64,000 nucleotides of DNA from Sphaerochaeta globosa str. Buddy (GCF_000190435.1 NC_015152.1:2176458-2240457), one strand, 5' to 3'; counted from the stretch's first letter, positions 1 to 8,917 are shown. The notes: generated by a model from the letters alone, not told the origin. Made by a program: numbers and translations.

Positions 1-917
1 GCTTCTGCTTCAGTCTTGACCGCATACAGGTAGGAAGGCCAGTCCTGTTGGTCCACTGTGCCCAAAGCCGACCCGATGCCTACTGCATCAGCTCCCGCCT
101 GGACCAAAAGGGCAACCTCATCTCCGGTGCTCACCCCGCCCATTGCAATGAGGGGAATAGCATCCCCGCAAGCATGGCGAATGGCCGTAACAGCATGCAG
201 GGCGGCAGAAAAAATTTGCTTGCCGCTGCATCCACCCTTGCCGCCGAGCTTGTTCTGAAGAATGGGCATTCCACTAACCGGGTCCAGATGGACAATGGGC
301 CCAACGGTGTTGATGGCGACCAGCCCATCGGCACCACTGTCCATCACCGCTTTGGCGATAGAGCCGATATCCTCTACATTGGGAGTCAGCTTTACAAACA
401 GGGGGGCTTTGCAGCAGGAGGTTGCTTCCTTGATGGCCCGAACATATTCGGCAGCGATTGCTTGGTCGCAACCGATGGAGGCTCCGTATCCTACGGAGGC
501 GTGGGGGCAGGAGAAGTTCAACTCGACCAAGTCGGCAACTTCATCGAAGGCTTTCACCAACGTGATGAAATCCTCGATGCTGTTGGCTGAAAGGGAGACA
601 TTCAGCAAGGCATTGAACGTATGCTCGCTTCTCAGCATTCTCAGTTCATACAGTGCCTGCTGCAGCCCGGGATTACGCAGGCCTACTGAATTACCGAAGT
701 TTCCCGTCTGGGTTTCGCAAATGACTGGTTCCCGGTTTCCAGGATTCACTTCAACCTGGAAACTTTTGGTTGTGATAATGCCGATGCTCGGCACTTTGGT
801 ATCAAAATAGGTGATGAGCTTTGGTTTTGTGGATGCGACACCGCTGACAGTTGTCAGCAATACCTCCTTGGAACAATCCAGATGCCGACGGCCAAGCGTC
901 CTCAGAACATCCTTCAT
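1..917 (-). CDS. pyrD: Dihydroorotate dehydrogenase, class 1 (3' end cut by window edge)
   Basis: Oxidises dihydroorotate to orotate using FMN in pyrimidine synthesis; cytosolic. The minus-strand frame is open from ATG at 917 to the window edge, about 305 codons, so it is nearly full length for a family of about 305-315 residues. Visible motifs are the FMN/substrate segment GNFGNSVGLRNPG, the active-site segment ELNFSCPHA with Cys rather than Ser as catalytic base (class 1, not the membrane class 2), PLFVKLTPNV and the C-terminal phosphate-binding segment IAMGGVSTGDE. The start overlaps the pyrF stop by 4 bases (ATGA), implying translational coupling. A class 1B enzyme would need a PyrK partner, which would lie outside the window. 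Confidence 0.9.
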   Translation of the reverse strand, partial: MKDVLRTLGRRHLDCSKEVLLTTVSGVASTKPKLITYFDTKVPSIGIITTKSFQVEVNPGNREPVICETQTGNFGNSVGLRNPGLQQALYELRMLRSEHTFNALLNVSLSANSIEDFITLVKAFDEVADLVELNFSCPHASVGYGASIGCDQAIAAEYVRAIKEATSCCKAPLFVKLTPNVEDIGSIAKAVMDSGADGLVAINTVGPIVHLDPVSGMPILQNKLGGKGGCSGKQIFSAALHAVTAIRHACGDAIPLIAMGGVSTGDEVALLVQAGADAVGIGSALGTVDQQDWPSYLYAVKTEAE

Positions 918-1780
918 AGAGCTGTCTCCTTGATCAGTTGACGCAGGTTATCCTCACACATCTCAAGCCAATCCTCGGGTACCGGAGCCTTCTTCCATGG
1001 ATGGGTAAGCGCACTTGAGCTGTTGATTCTCGCCAAGGCGATGGGATACCCGACATTTCTGAGAATATCCATGACCTGGGGGGCAGAACCTCCCTGACTA
1101 CCGACACCGGGGATGAGCATGGGGACCAACTCGGCCTGATAGAACGAGGCGATAGCGCTCAATTCCTCAAGATTGGTCGCACCCACGACCGCCCCTACTT
1201 GTGATCGTTTCTGGTTATAGGAGGCAATTTGCGCTGCAACCTCAAGATAGAGAGGCCTTTGATCGGAGAGCAACAGATTCTGCAGATCCCTTCCACCCGG
1301 ATTGCTGGTTCGATTGAGGATGTAGATTCCCTTGCCCTCGAAGTCAGTGAAGGGCTTGATCGAATCGCTACCCATGTAGGGTGCCACCGTAACCGCATCC
1401 GCATTCCAAGCCTCAAAGGCTTCGTTGGCATAGTTGAGACTGCTTCGGGCGATATCACCACGCTTGCTGTCAAGAATCACCGGAATTCCGGGAAAGAAAT
1501 TCTCCACCAGATCCAGGACATCACAGAGGGCCATGCTTCCTGAAAAGTCTTCTTCCCGGGGTCTGTCCAAGCTCTGATAATACCCGATGTTGGGTTTGAA
1601 CGCAGCGGGGATAAGTCCGGAAAGAGCCATTCTTCGGAACAGTTGTTGGAAAAATGCATTCAAATCGGTACGCAAATCTCCGCTGTCAAACGGCAGAGAC
1701 TCTCTTTGAGGATCCAAACCCATACAGGCGATATTCCCTACCTGCTTCGCGCTCGCCTCTAGTAATGCTCCATACTGCAT
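914..1780 (-). CDS. pyrF: Orotidine 5'-phosphate decarboxylase, long (type 2) form
   Basis: Converts OMP to UMP, the last step of UMP synthesis. At 288 residues it is of the longer type-2 PyrF family rather than the 230-residue E. coli type. The catalytic cluster DSKRGD sits at about residues 105-110, with ACMGLDPQ near the N terminus and APYMGSDS after the core. The SD TAAGGAG lies 5-6 bases before ATG. It is third in pyrBI-pyrE-pyrF-pyrD: 9 bases after pyrE and overlapping pyrD by 4 bases. Confidence 0.93.
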   Translation of the reverse strand: MQYGALLEASAKQVGNIACMGLDPQRESLPFDSGDLRTDLNAFFQQLFRRMALSGLIPAAFKPNIGYYQSLDRPREEDFSGSMALCDVLDLVENFFPGIPVILDSKRGDIARSSLNYANEAFEAWNADAVTVAPYMGSDSIKPFTDFEGKGIYILNRTSNPGGRDLQNLLLSDQRPLYLEVAAQIASYNQKRSQVGAVVGATNLEELSAIASFYQAELVPMLIPGVGSQGGSAPQVMDILRNVGYPIALARINSSSALTHPWKKAPVPEDWLEMCEDNLRQLIKETAL

Positions 1781-1789
1781 GTTGACTCC

Positions 1790-2488
1790 TTATTTGGCAA
1801 CCATAGGAAATCCGTGTTTCTCTCCCCATGTAAAGGGGTCCTCTCTCCACTGGGACAGATAGCCTGCTTCTTCTTCATTCACATAGCCTTTTTTCAATGC
1901 GCTTTCCACCATGACATCGTAGTCGAGAATTGTGTAGAACGTGCATTTCTGATCCAGCGCTTCAAAAGCCTTGACTGCGGCATCGAAGCCATAGGTGAAG
2001 ATGGCCAAGGTATAGGGACAGACTCCCCCTGCCTTGACAATGGCCTCGACTGCCTTGATCGAAGAGCCTCCTGTGGAGATAAGATCCTCTATGAGAAGCA
2101 CCTTTGCCCCTTCATAGGATCCACTCTGCCCCAAGCCCTCGATTTGTTGCCCCAGTCCATGGTCCTTACCCGAGCTGCGCACATAGCTCAGCGGTTTTGC
2201 AAGCCGGTCGGCCAATGTGGTTGCATGGGGAATGCCGGCGGTAGCCGTTCCCGCAATATTGTCCGGTTCGAATTGCAGGCTTTCCAGCATGGCGGCAAAG
2301 GCATCACAAACCAAGGATCGGGCTTTCGGTGATGCAAGCAATCTGCGGTTGTCGTTGTAGATGGGCATGCGGTACCCGCTTGCCCAGGTGAAGGGTTGCT
2401 GTACCTGTAGCTTGATTGCTCCAAGATCCAGCGCCACATGTGCCAAGAGAGGCCCATAATGATTCGTTATTTCAGTAGTGCTTTTCAT
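1790..2488 (-). CDS. pyrE: Orotate phosphoribosyltransferase
   Basis: Joins orotate to PRPP to give OMP. It is 232 residues long. The PRPP-binding loop VLLIEDLISTGGSS lies at about residues 134-147 and is the defining motif; the N-terminal part has the orotate-binding segment around TWASGYRMPIY. SD TGGAG precedes the ATG by 6 bases. It lies 17 bases downstream of pyrBI and 9 bases upstream of pyrF in one operon. Its co-substrate is made by the PRPP synthetase encoded at about 31-32.3 kb. Confidence 0.94.
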   Translation of the reverse strand: MKSTTEITNHYGPLLAHVALDLGAIKLQVQQPFTWASGYRMPIYNDNRRLLASPKARSLVCDAFAAMLESLQFEPDNIAGTATAGIPHATTLADRLAKPLSYVRSSGKDHGLGQQIEGLGQSGSYEGAKVLLIEDLISTGGSSIKAVEAIVKAGGVCPYTLAIFTYGFDAAVKAFEALDQKCTFYTILDYDVMVESALKKGYVNEEEAGYLSQWREDPFTWGEKHGFPMVAK

Positions 2489-2505
2489 GGTTTCTCCAGT
2501 CTACC

Positions 2506-4110
2506 TTATTTTTTCCTGCTCTTCCAGATTTCCTTGAAGGTATGCTTTTTCCCGCAGTAGGCGCAAGCAAAACGATTGTCGTTGGTCCGATAGAAACGTG
2601 CGGGAACCCCTTCACTTTGATCGGGATGGGAAATGCATGCTTCGTTGGTACACCCGAGGTCCTCAAAGTTATAGATTCGTGGCGGTAGGTGCAACCGATA
2701 TTTGTTTACCACCTTGCCTCCCTTGATAAGATTGAGCGTACACCCCGGAGCTACGGCACTCAGGCGTTTGAGATGCTTTCGGCTCAGTTCATACAATCCA
2801 GGCCTGAAGATAATGCCCTTGTAAAGCGTGCCGTCCTTATGACCGGTACTGACCCATTCCCCGCCTTTGGCTTCATCCAGACCCAAAACGCTGCTGATAA
2901 GGCGCATATGGTCACGAATCTCGCTGGGGCAATCGCCTTTGCATATGTGGTCGATAACCAAGCCGTCGTGAATCGGCTGCACCCCTTCACTGATCACCTT
3001 CTCCCTGAGTTGCTGGCAACTCAGGTCCACTTCCTGAATGTAATCTTCCTCTTCCGGCTTCATTGCAAGCTTTGCAGGCTGGAATTCAGAGCCGATCCTT
3101 CCTGCAAGTAAGGCAAGCAGGACTATGCGCACATACATGCCGTTGATCGACTGCCGCTCCCATCCGTTGAAAGGTGTTTCATCGAGGAAGGTAGGAATGG
3201 TCGGGGTTACCTTGTGCCGTGGGAGCGGATGATAGAATTTGGTTCCTGCTTTAAGGGTATCCATAAACTCCTTACGGAATGTGATGGAGCGTCTCAATTC
3301 AGCCTGACGCTGCAGAATCCGGTCACCCATGCGTTCCAGCTGGGGTCTGGTGAAATACCATTTATCCGCCACATCGCTTTGCTGCAGGTATTGCTCGATG
3401 GATTCGAACAACCGTACTTCATATCCATTCTCCTGCATTCTTTGCACATACGCCTCAGGCATGGCCAATTCAACAGGAGCAATCAAATCTACTTTGACGT
3501 GCTTGAAGATTTTCAATCCATCCGCCTTGGAGTGCACGGTGCGGCCATGGAAGAGATCTCCTACCAAGGCAAGATGCACAGAATCACAACTCCAGTTGTT
3601 GTCTTCAAGGAAGGTAAACTCATCCAACAGTTCCTGGGTTGGATGCTCGTGCTTTCCATCCCCGGCATTGATGAAGGCCGGCTTGCGATAGAGCTTGTTA
3701 CGCTTCGCATAGTTGGCACAAGTGTCCTCGAGCCAGCGACACACACCTTCAAGCTTGCTGCGCACGATGAAGATGGTATTGGCATAACCGCTGAGTGTAT
3801 AAAAGGTATCGGCATAACTCTCCCCTTTATTGAAGGAGGACGAGTCGCTATTCAGCTCTGACACCTTGGCATGATGAAAATTGGCGGCATTGCGGAACGA
3901 TTCCTTGGTTCTGGTGCTGTCCTCAAGGAATACCTCATAGATACCGAAATCCTTGTCATCGATCCGATATTGTTCAAGGGTGGCTGCATCTTGGTTTTCC
4001 ATCGCCCTCTTGAGAATCTTTACTTGTTCAAAGAGGTACAATCTCTCCTCAATGGAGAAGTCCTCGATGACGCACAACGACCGTGAGGCAAATACATTCT
4101 GCTGTTCCAT
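2506..4110 (-). CDS. pyrBI: Fused aspartate carbamoyltransferase, catalytic plus regulatory chains
   Basis: Condenses carbamoyl phosphate with aspartate, the committed step of pyrimidine synthesis. The single 534-residue chain holds a complete PyrB part (carbamoyl-phosphate loop STRTKESFRN, HPTQELLDEF, PLPRHK), then from about residue 350 a PyrI-like allosteric part. The C-terminal zinc site is intact: a C-x4-C pair near residues 486-491 (CTNEAC) and a C-x2-C pair near 515-518 (CAYC). Such PyrB-PyrI fusions are known from a few lineages; E. coli uses two separate chains. A retained zinc site and nucleotide domain suggest ATP/CTP-type allostery. ATG at 4110 has SD AAGGAG and lies just after a terminator-like hairpin. 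Confidence 0.93.
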   Translation of the reverse strand: MEQQNVFASRSLCVIEDFSIEERLYLFEQVKILKRAMENQDAATLEQYRIDDKDFGIYEVFLEDSTRTKESFRNAANFHHAKVSELNSDSSSFNKGESYADTFYTLSGYANTIFIVRSKLEGVCRWLEDTCANYAKRNKLYRKPAFINAGDGKHEHPTQELLDEFTFLEDNNWSCDSVHLALVGDLFHGRTVHSKADGLKIFKHVKVDLIAPVELAMPEAYVQRMQENGYEVRLFESIEQYLQQSDVADKWYFTRPQLERMGDRILQRQAELRRSITFRKEFMDTLKAGTKFYHPLPRHKVTPTIPTFLDETPFNGWERQSINGMYVRIVLLALLAGRIGSEFQPAKLAMKPEEEDYIQEVDLSCQQLREKVISEGVQPIHDGLVIDHICKGDCPSEIRDHMRLISSVLGLDEAKGGEWVSTGHKDGTLYKGIIFRPGLYELSRKHLKRLSAVAPGCTLNLIKGGKVVNKYRLHLPPRIYNFEDLGCTNEACISHPDQSEGVPARFYRTNDNRFACAYCGKKHTFKEIWKSRKK

Positions 4111-4122
4111 CTTCGCTCCTTC

Positions 4123-4151
4123 AAAAAAAAAGCCGGCCCTACGACCGACTT
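4123..4151 (-). terminator. Intrinsic terminator in the pyrBI leader (attenuator)
   Basis: On the minus strand a 9-bp stem (AAGTCGGTC pairing with GGCCGGCTT, two G-U pairs) with a 4-base loop is followed directly by nine T residues. It ends about a dozen bases before the pyrBI start codon and overlaps the pyrBI SD spacing region. The stop codon of a short leader ORF falls in its loop. This geometry is that of a transcription attenuator; it may also stop transcripts reading through from wzc. Confidence 0.85.
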
Positions 4152-4222
4152 TTCAATGCAATGCAATATGGGAAATACCCGCTGGTGGACTGATATACAC
4201 ATCTGTATCGTTTCCTACCCAT
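4139..4222 (-). CDS. Putative pyrBI leader peptide (27 codons), pyrL-like
   Basis: A 27-codon ORF starts at ATG 4222 with a perfect SD (GGAGGG, 5-base spacing) and ends at TAG 4139-4141 inside the terminator loop. It begins M-G-R-K-R-Y-R-C and contains three Arg codons (AGG, CGA, AGA) in its first seven, a fourth near its end, and four Tyr codons. In E. coli, pyrL is translated through the attenuator so that a ribosome close behind RNA polymerase prevents hairpin formation when UTP is low. The position, SD and stop placement match that scheme. The Arg-rich start could instead sense arginine, since carbamoyl phosphate is shared by both pathways. Sequence alone cannot separate these. Confidence 0.7.
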   Translation of the reverse strand: MGRKRYRCVYQSTSGYFPYCIALKSRS

Positions 4223-4279
4223 AGGTTCCCTCCAATTTTCTTCTCAGACCTTAGCAGAGAGAAGCAGTTCTGTCTAGAG

Positions 4280-6892
4280 TCAGTCCTCTTGTTTTTTGCC
4301 TATCGCCAGTTCATCCATCTCGATCACGCTGAGGCTGTCAAACGGAACGTTTGCCTTCTTGGCAGGCTTTTCAGATTGTTTCGGTGCTACCGGTACTGCT
4401 GGTGTAGCCGATTTCTCCTCCACCTGTACAACGGGAGCACTTTGCGATGCAACAGAAGGGCTGGCTTTCGCTTCGAAAAAAGCTGAACTATGCGTACTAG
4501 CATGAGCTTGAGCCCATGCCTCCAATGTCCTGAATTCTGCATGCTCTCCAAAGGCGAGAACCGGGTCAAACTGCTCGGTGGTGATTTTACCACGGTTTTT
4601 AAGGTCAAGCTTATAGCGCCTGCGATACCACGAGGTGGAGCGCCTTCGCATATGGCCTTTGCTGTTTTTTCTCGCATTCCCCTGCCCTTGGGCATATCCG
4701 TAGCGATAGGCGTAATGACCGTAGCCATAACCATATCCCTTGCCATAGCCGTAGCGATAGCTGGAAGAAGAACCGGGAAGCACTCCGTTAAACACAAACC
4801 CAATAAGCGGAGCGTTGGCCGTTTTCAGGTTGGAAACCAAATCAAACAAGGAACCCTTGCTGGTTATACCGGCACGTACGGTAATGATCAGGCCGTCTAC
4901 ATGCTTGCTGATCGAAAGCAGCTCACTTGCAGACTCAAGTGGAGGCGCATCGATGATGATGAAATCGTAAAGGTTCTCCAAGTATGCAATACCCTGAATG
5001 TAACGGGGATTGGAGAAGATTGCAGCAGGTACCAGCGGAGCATTGCCTGGGGGCAGCAAATGCAAGGTAGGAGTATTTTCGAAAGGTTGGATCAAGCAAT
5101 CCTCGAGCCTTGCCTTTTTGGTGACAAAGTCTACCAAACCCACTTCCCGATGCTTGAGACGGAAATACCGCTCCATACTCGGAAGGCGCAGATCACCATC
5201 GATGACCAGAACCTTGCTTCCCATCTGGGCAAGAGCTAGAGCCATATTGCCGATGATGGTACTTTTTCCTTCAGCCATAGCGCAGGAAGTGATGGAAAAG
5301 ACTTTCTTATCTGTTTTGTTGTACAACATGTTGGCTACCAGCTTGAATCGTTCTGATTCAAAGGAAAGCGGATCGTTGTACACAGAAAGGGTTGGATACT
5401 TATCGTTCTCGGAGACCTTCATCATGGGAATCCAACCAAGAATGGGAATTTCCTTTCCTACGATTTTCTGAATCTGCTGTTCACTCTGGATGGAGACATC
5501 GAGAGTCTCAACGCCCAACGTAAGCAAGAGTCCTATGGCAGCACCAAGCAACATGGCTACAGCAAGAATCAGTAATTTATTGGGACTGACCGGATTGAGG
5601 GGTAGATTGGCGGCGTCGACGACTGTCACGTTGCCGGTGACTGCTGCCTCAGTCAATTTCACCTCTTCAAGCATCTCTCTGAGTTTCAAACCGATTGCTT
5701 CATAAATCTGGACATCGCGCTGCAACTCGCTGAGCTTGCGTTCAAGCACGGGAAGCTGTGAAAGCTCTTCTACGAAAACCTCACCCCGCATCTCCAGCAC
5801 TTGAATTCCCACCTCGGTAGTCAAGGCTTGTACGATGGCCTGGGTGTAGGCTTCATTCCCGTAGGAACGGGTCAGCGTGGAAATACGGTTGAGCAATTCC
5901 TTGGTAACCTGACTGATTGCACTGCTGATAACATACGTGCGCGATGAGGAGTCCAATACCGTGGAGGGAGCCACCGTTGCGGTGTTCCCTGCTGGATTGG
6001 ATAGTGATTCATACATGGTAAGCTCAGTTTTCCAAGCACCCAGGTCGGCAAGCTTAGCCATCACGACGCTGTCGTTCTTGATCTGGTCCAAAGCTAACAC
6101 ACCAGCGATTCCAGCTGCTTTCAGTGAATTGGTATACGATTCAATGAAGACTTGCGATTCCTTTAATTGTAGCTTCAGTGGTTCCAATCGAAGCGTGTAA
6201 TAAGAAATCTGTTCTACCAACAATGAACTTTTGTCGGTAAGCTGGATGATATCACTGTTCTCCCTGAAATCACCGAGGGAATCGCTTGCATTGGAAAGTT
6301 CGGCGTCGTTGATGGGAATCTGCGATTCAATGAATTCACGCTGGGCGGTCTTGGAGTTCTTCGCAATGCCGGTGAGTAGTGAGTCATAACTTGCTGCCAA
6401 GGCATTGGAAAAATCACGGGCAAAGGCAGGGCTGGCATCGGTTACCGCAATGCGGACGATGTTCGTGTCCTTCACAGTCGACACGACGATGCGTTCCTTG
6501 ACATTTCCCAGAGCTTCCTTACTTCGATAGTCAACACCGTCAGCGTTGTGATAGGAAGCCAAATCCAAGGTACTTAGTGCATATTCAATATTCTTGCGGC
6601 TGGTGATCAGCTCTACTTCCGTAGCAATTTTCGTAGTGGATGTAGAAACATCCAACAGGGATTCAAACGAGGAGGAACGTTGGATCGGCTCAACCAAAAC
6701 AGAAACCTGACTCTCATATTGGGGAACAGCTATCTGCAAATATCCCACAGCAAGACCCATAACTACAATCAAGCCAATGACAAACCAGCGGAACCGTTTG
6801 CGGAAAATATGCAGAAGCTCAGCTATTGAGATGCCTTCTTCTCCACTATCATACGGTGAAAGAGTATTCTGCAACTCTTCTTGTTGACTCAT
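4280..6892 (-). CDS. Polysaccharide co-polymerase / BY-type tyrosine kinase (Wzc-like)
   Basis: An inner-membrane protein controlling chain length and export of a surface polysaccharide. Its 870 residues show an N-terminal Wzz domain with a first membrane helix at about 35-55, a long coiled-coil periplasmic part, a second helix at about 431-452, then a cytoplasmic BY-kinase domain: Walker A region AMAEGKST near 536-545, Walker A' VLVIDGDLR, Walker B FIIIDAPP near 642-647. A cluster of about ten tyrosines (GYGKGYGYGYGH-type) lies at about 711-737, the usual autophosphorylation site, but followed by an unusual tail of about 130 residues. It lies 12 bases after the wza-like gene. No glycosyltransferases lie nearby, so the polymer is unknown. 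Confidence 0.88.
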   Translation of the reverse strand: MSQQEELQNTLSPYDSGEEGISIAELLHIFRKRFRWFVIGLIVVMGLAVGYLQIAVPQYESQVSVLVEPIQRSSSFESLLDVSTSTTKIATEVELITSRKNIEYALSTLDLASYHNADGVDYRSKEALGNVKERIVVSTVKDTNIVRIAVTDASPAFARDFSNALAASYDSLLTGIAKNSKTAQREFIESQIPINDAELSNASDSLGDFRENSDIIQLTDKSSLLVEQISYYTLRLEPLKLQLKESQVFIESYTNSLKAAGIAGVLALDQIKNDSVVMAKLADLGAWKTELTMYESLSNPAGNTATVAPSTVLDSSSRTYVISSAISQVTKELLNRISTLTRSYGNEAYTQAIVQALTTEVGIQVLEMRGEVFVEELSQLPVLERKLSELQRDVQIYEAIGLKLREMLEEVKLTEAAVTGNVTVVDAANLPLNPVSPNKLLILAVAMLLGAAIGLLLTLGVETLDVSIQSEQQIQKIVGKEIPILGWIPMMKVSENDKYPTLSVYNDPLSFESERFKLVANMLYNKTDKKVFSITSCAMAEGKSTIIGNMALALAQMGSKVLVIDGDLRLPSMERYFRLKHREVGLVDFVTKKARLEDCLIQPFENTPTLHLLPPGNAPLVPAAIFSNPRYIQGIAYLENLYDFIIIDAPPLESASELLSISKHVDGLIITVRAGITSKGSLFDLVSNLKTANAPLIGFVFNGVLPGSSSSYRYGYGKGYGYGYGHYAYRYGYAQGQGNARKNSKGHMRRRSTSWYRRRYKLDLKNRGKITTEQFDPVLAFGEHAEFRTLEAWAQAHASTHSSAFFEAKASPSVASQSAPVVQVEEKSATPAVPVAPKQSEKPAKKANVPFDSLSVIEMDELAIGKKQED

Positions 6893-6903
6893 CTATGCTC
6901 CTC

Positions 6904-8493
6904 CTACAGGGTCTTGGCATCAAGAATGATATTTACGACTGTGGCAACAATGCCAAGCAGGGAACTGACCAAGCCAATAATCGCCACCGTCGGAGCAATG
7001 TCACGGACAAAAGAATTCTTTGCAACGGTTATTGTCGATTCAGGTTGGATGGGGTCAGTGCCATCCTGTTTCTTGCCATCCGGACCATAGACACTGATTG
7101 AGGTCGGATAGGTCGCATCATCGCTCAAGCCACCGGCAAGTGCAATATAGTAATTGATTCCCTTGTCAGGAACGTAGGCGAAAATTCCTGATCGCACAAC
7201 GGCTCCGCTTACCGTCACAAACCGCTGGTTGAAGGGAATTAAGAAGGTATCACCGCTTTCAAGGCGCATCGAACCTTGGTCATTCGTACCATACAGCACC
7301 TGTTGGGCCTTTACAGGAATTTTTTCTCCATTTCTGAGGAGATAGGCCCCGTCAAGGTCGCTGACGGTCATCAAACGGGGCGAGATGGAGGACAGCATCT
7401 GCTTCAGCGTCTCCCCCGGATAGAACTGGTAGAAAATCCTTCCGGAAGTGTATCCAACCAAGGCTGTGGAGCTGAGGGTATCAAAAGCTTCGCTGGTTGC
7501 TACCGCTCCCTCGATGGTGACACTGTGCATGCTTGGGGTAATTGTATCGACGATTACTTGGTCTTGGTGTTGTAGGAGAAAGGACGGATTCTTAACCAAA
7601 TCTACGTACACCACGTCCCAAATACCTGTTTCATTGTTATACCGTTGCAGTCTGATGTTCTGGACATCGGAACCGCTAAGCACGCCTCCCCCATACGAGG
7701 ATATAAGAGAAGATAGGGTGTCTTGCGAAAGCAACTGATAGGTCCCGCTTTGGTACACATTTCCACCAAGGCTCACAAGCTTTTGGGCCCGTTTCAGACG
7801 AACGACATCACCGCTCTTGAGCAGGGGGTCTTGCGCCAGTTCACCCTTTCTCAGGGCTTTGTACAAATCGTACGTTTTGGTGCTCCCATCGACGGAGGTA
7901 ATCTCAACCTCACGGCTGGAAGCATAGGGACTCGCACTTTTTACAACTTCTGAAAGTCTTGAAAGGCCCCAAGCCGGGACAATTCTTGTTCCCACCACCT
8001 CTCCAACTACAGAAACAGTAAAGGAGCCGGTTCCAATGAACACCACCTGTGGATTGGAGAAGCTGTGATAAGTCTGTACCATCGATAATATCTGTTGTCT
8101 GAGTTCTTGGAATGTAAGGCCCCGGCCTTCAATAGTGCCCAAACCGGGAATCGCCACAGAGCCCTGATCATCGGCTTGCAGATCCAAGGTGACTGTTTTC
8201 ATTCCATCAAGATAGACAAGACGAAACGTGTCTCCAGGAGTTACTGGATAGGAAGGGCTGCTGATGGCACTGAGGACCCGCTGGTTTGCATCCAGCTGCA
8301 ATTGCTCATCGATCAGCCCGAGCTGTTGGGCATAACTCTGAATTTGGAGGGTTTCTTGCTCGTCTGTCTCTTTTGGGATTGGGCCAAAAAGGGACGAACG
8401 TATTACCAACCCTGCATCTTGCGCCTGTAGGCTGGAAATACAAACGATAAGCAACAGCAAAAGAATCGAAAACTGAATTCTACTTTTCTTCAT
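6904..8493 (-). CDS. Polysaccharide export protein (Wza-like, SLBB repeats)
   Basis: An exported component of a polysaccharide export channel. The chosen ATG at 8493 gives 529 residues beginning MKKSRIQFS, with SD AAGGA and a clean signal peptide ending near LQAQ; the upstream extension to 8580 lacks both. A Poly_export domain (VTPGDTFRLVYLDG, IPGLGTIEGRGLTFQEL) is followed by several SLBB-like repeats with GGNVYQSGTYQL and VSGAVVRSGIFAYVP. The C terminus carries a hydrophobic helix (TVAIIGLVSSLLGIVATVVNIIL), so it may also span a membrane. It is first in an operon with the wzc-like kinase. Confidence 0.85.
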   Translation of the reverse strand: MKKSRIQFSILLLLLIVCISSLQAQDAGLVIRSSLFGPIPKETDEQETLQIQSYAQQLGLIDEQLQLDANQRVLSAISSPSYPVTPGDTFRLVYLDGMKTVTLDLQADDQGSVAIPGLGTIEGRGLTFQELRQQILSMVQTYHSFSNPQVVFIGTGSFTVSVVGEVVGTRIVPAWGLSRLSEVVKSASPYASSREVEITSVDGSTKTYDLYKALRKGELAQDPLLKSGDVVRLKRAQKLVSLGGNVYQSGTYQLLSQDTLSSLISSYGGGVLSGSDVQNIRLQRYNNETGIWDVVYVDLVKNPSFLLQHQDQVIVDTITPSMHSVTIEGAVATSEAFDTLSSTALVGYTSGRIFYQFYPGETLKQMLSSISPRLMTVSDLDGAYLLRNGEKIPVKAQQVLYGTNDQGSMRLESGDTFLIPFNQRFVTVSGAVVRSGIFAYVPDKGINYYIALAGGLSDDATYPTSISVYGPDGKKQDGTDPIQPESTITVAKNSFVRDIAPTVAIIGLVSSLLGIVATVVNIILDAKTL

Positions 8494-8651
8494 GCGATGA
8501 AATCCTTCACTTCTGAAGTATATGCGTAAAAGGTGCATTGCGATGCGTATCATCCTAACATTTGTCATTAGGTGAAACAAGCATCAATGCTCTTTATATA
8601 CAAGAAAACCACTCTTAAGGAAAATTATTACAATGCAGAGGTTTTGTTGCG

Positions 8652-8668
8652 ACATATGCAGCATATGT
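8652..8668. promoter_or_regulatory. 17-bp palindrome, possible operator
   Basis: ACATATGC-A-GCATATGT is an exact inverted repeat with 8-bp arms and a 1-base centre. It sits in the divergent spacer, about 160 bases upstream of the wza-like start and 220 bases upstream of the bmp promoter. Its size suits a dimeric repressor. No regulator gene lies next to it, so the binding protein is unknown. Confidence 0.4.
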
Positions 8669-8888
8669 ACTAGGATACACTACCTATTGCAGCCCAATTG
8701 GTATGATAATGCAACAATTATGCTCGCTTGCAACATATTTTTCTTTCTGCTTCGGTATTTCACACATTTTATTTTCACTTTGTTGCATTTTGAGGGAAAT
8801 AGTACATTTATTAAACACTTTTTCAATTTCCCACTTTTTTTTCAGCAAACTCTGAGTTTTACCGCTTTACATGTTTCTAAAGAATGCT

Positions 8889-8917
8889 TTGACAGCAAGA
8901 AAAACGTCCCGTATAAT
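8889..8917 (+). promoter_or_regulatory. Sigma-70-type promoter for the BMP transporter operon
   Basis: TTGACA at 8889-8894 and TATAAT at 8912-8917 are both exact consensus hexamers with a 17-base spacer. Transcription should start near 8924, giving a leader of about 60 bases to the bmp start codon at 8984. Confidence 0.85.

Noticed and set aside
48-810. Plus-strand ORFs at the left edge
   Set aside because: They are shadows of the minus-strand pyrD frame, which has all dihydroorotate dehydrogenase motifs.
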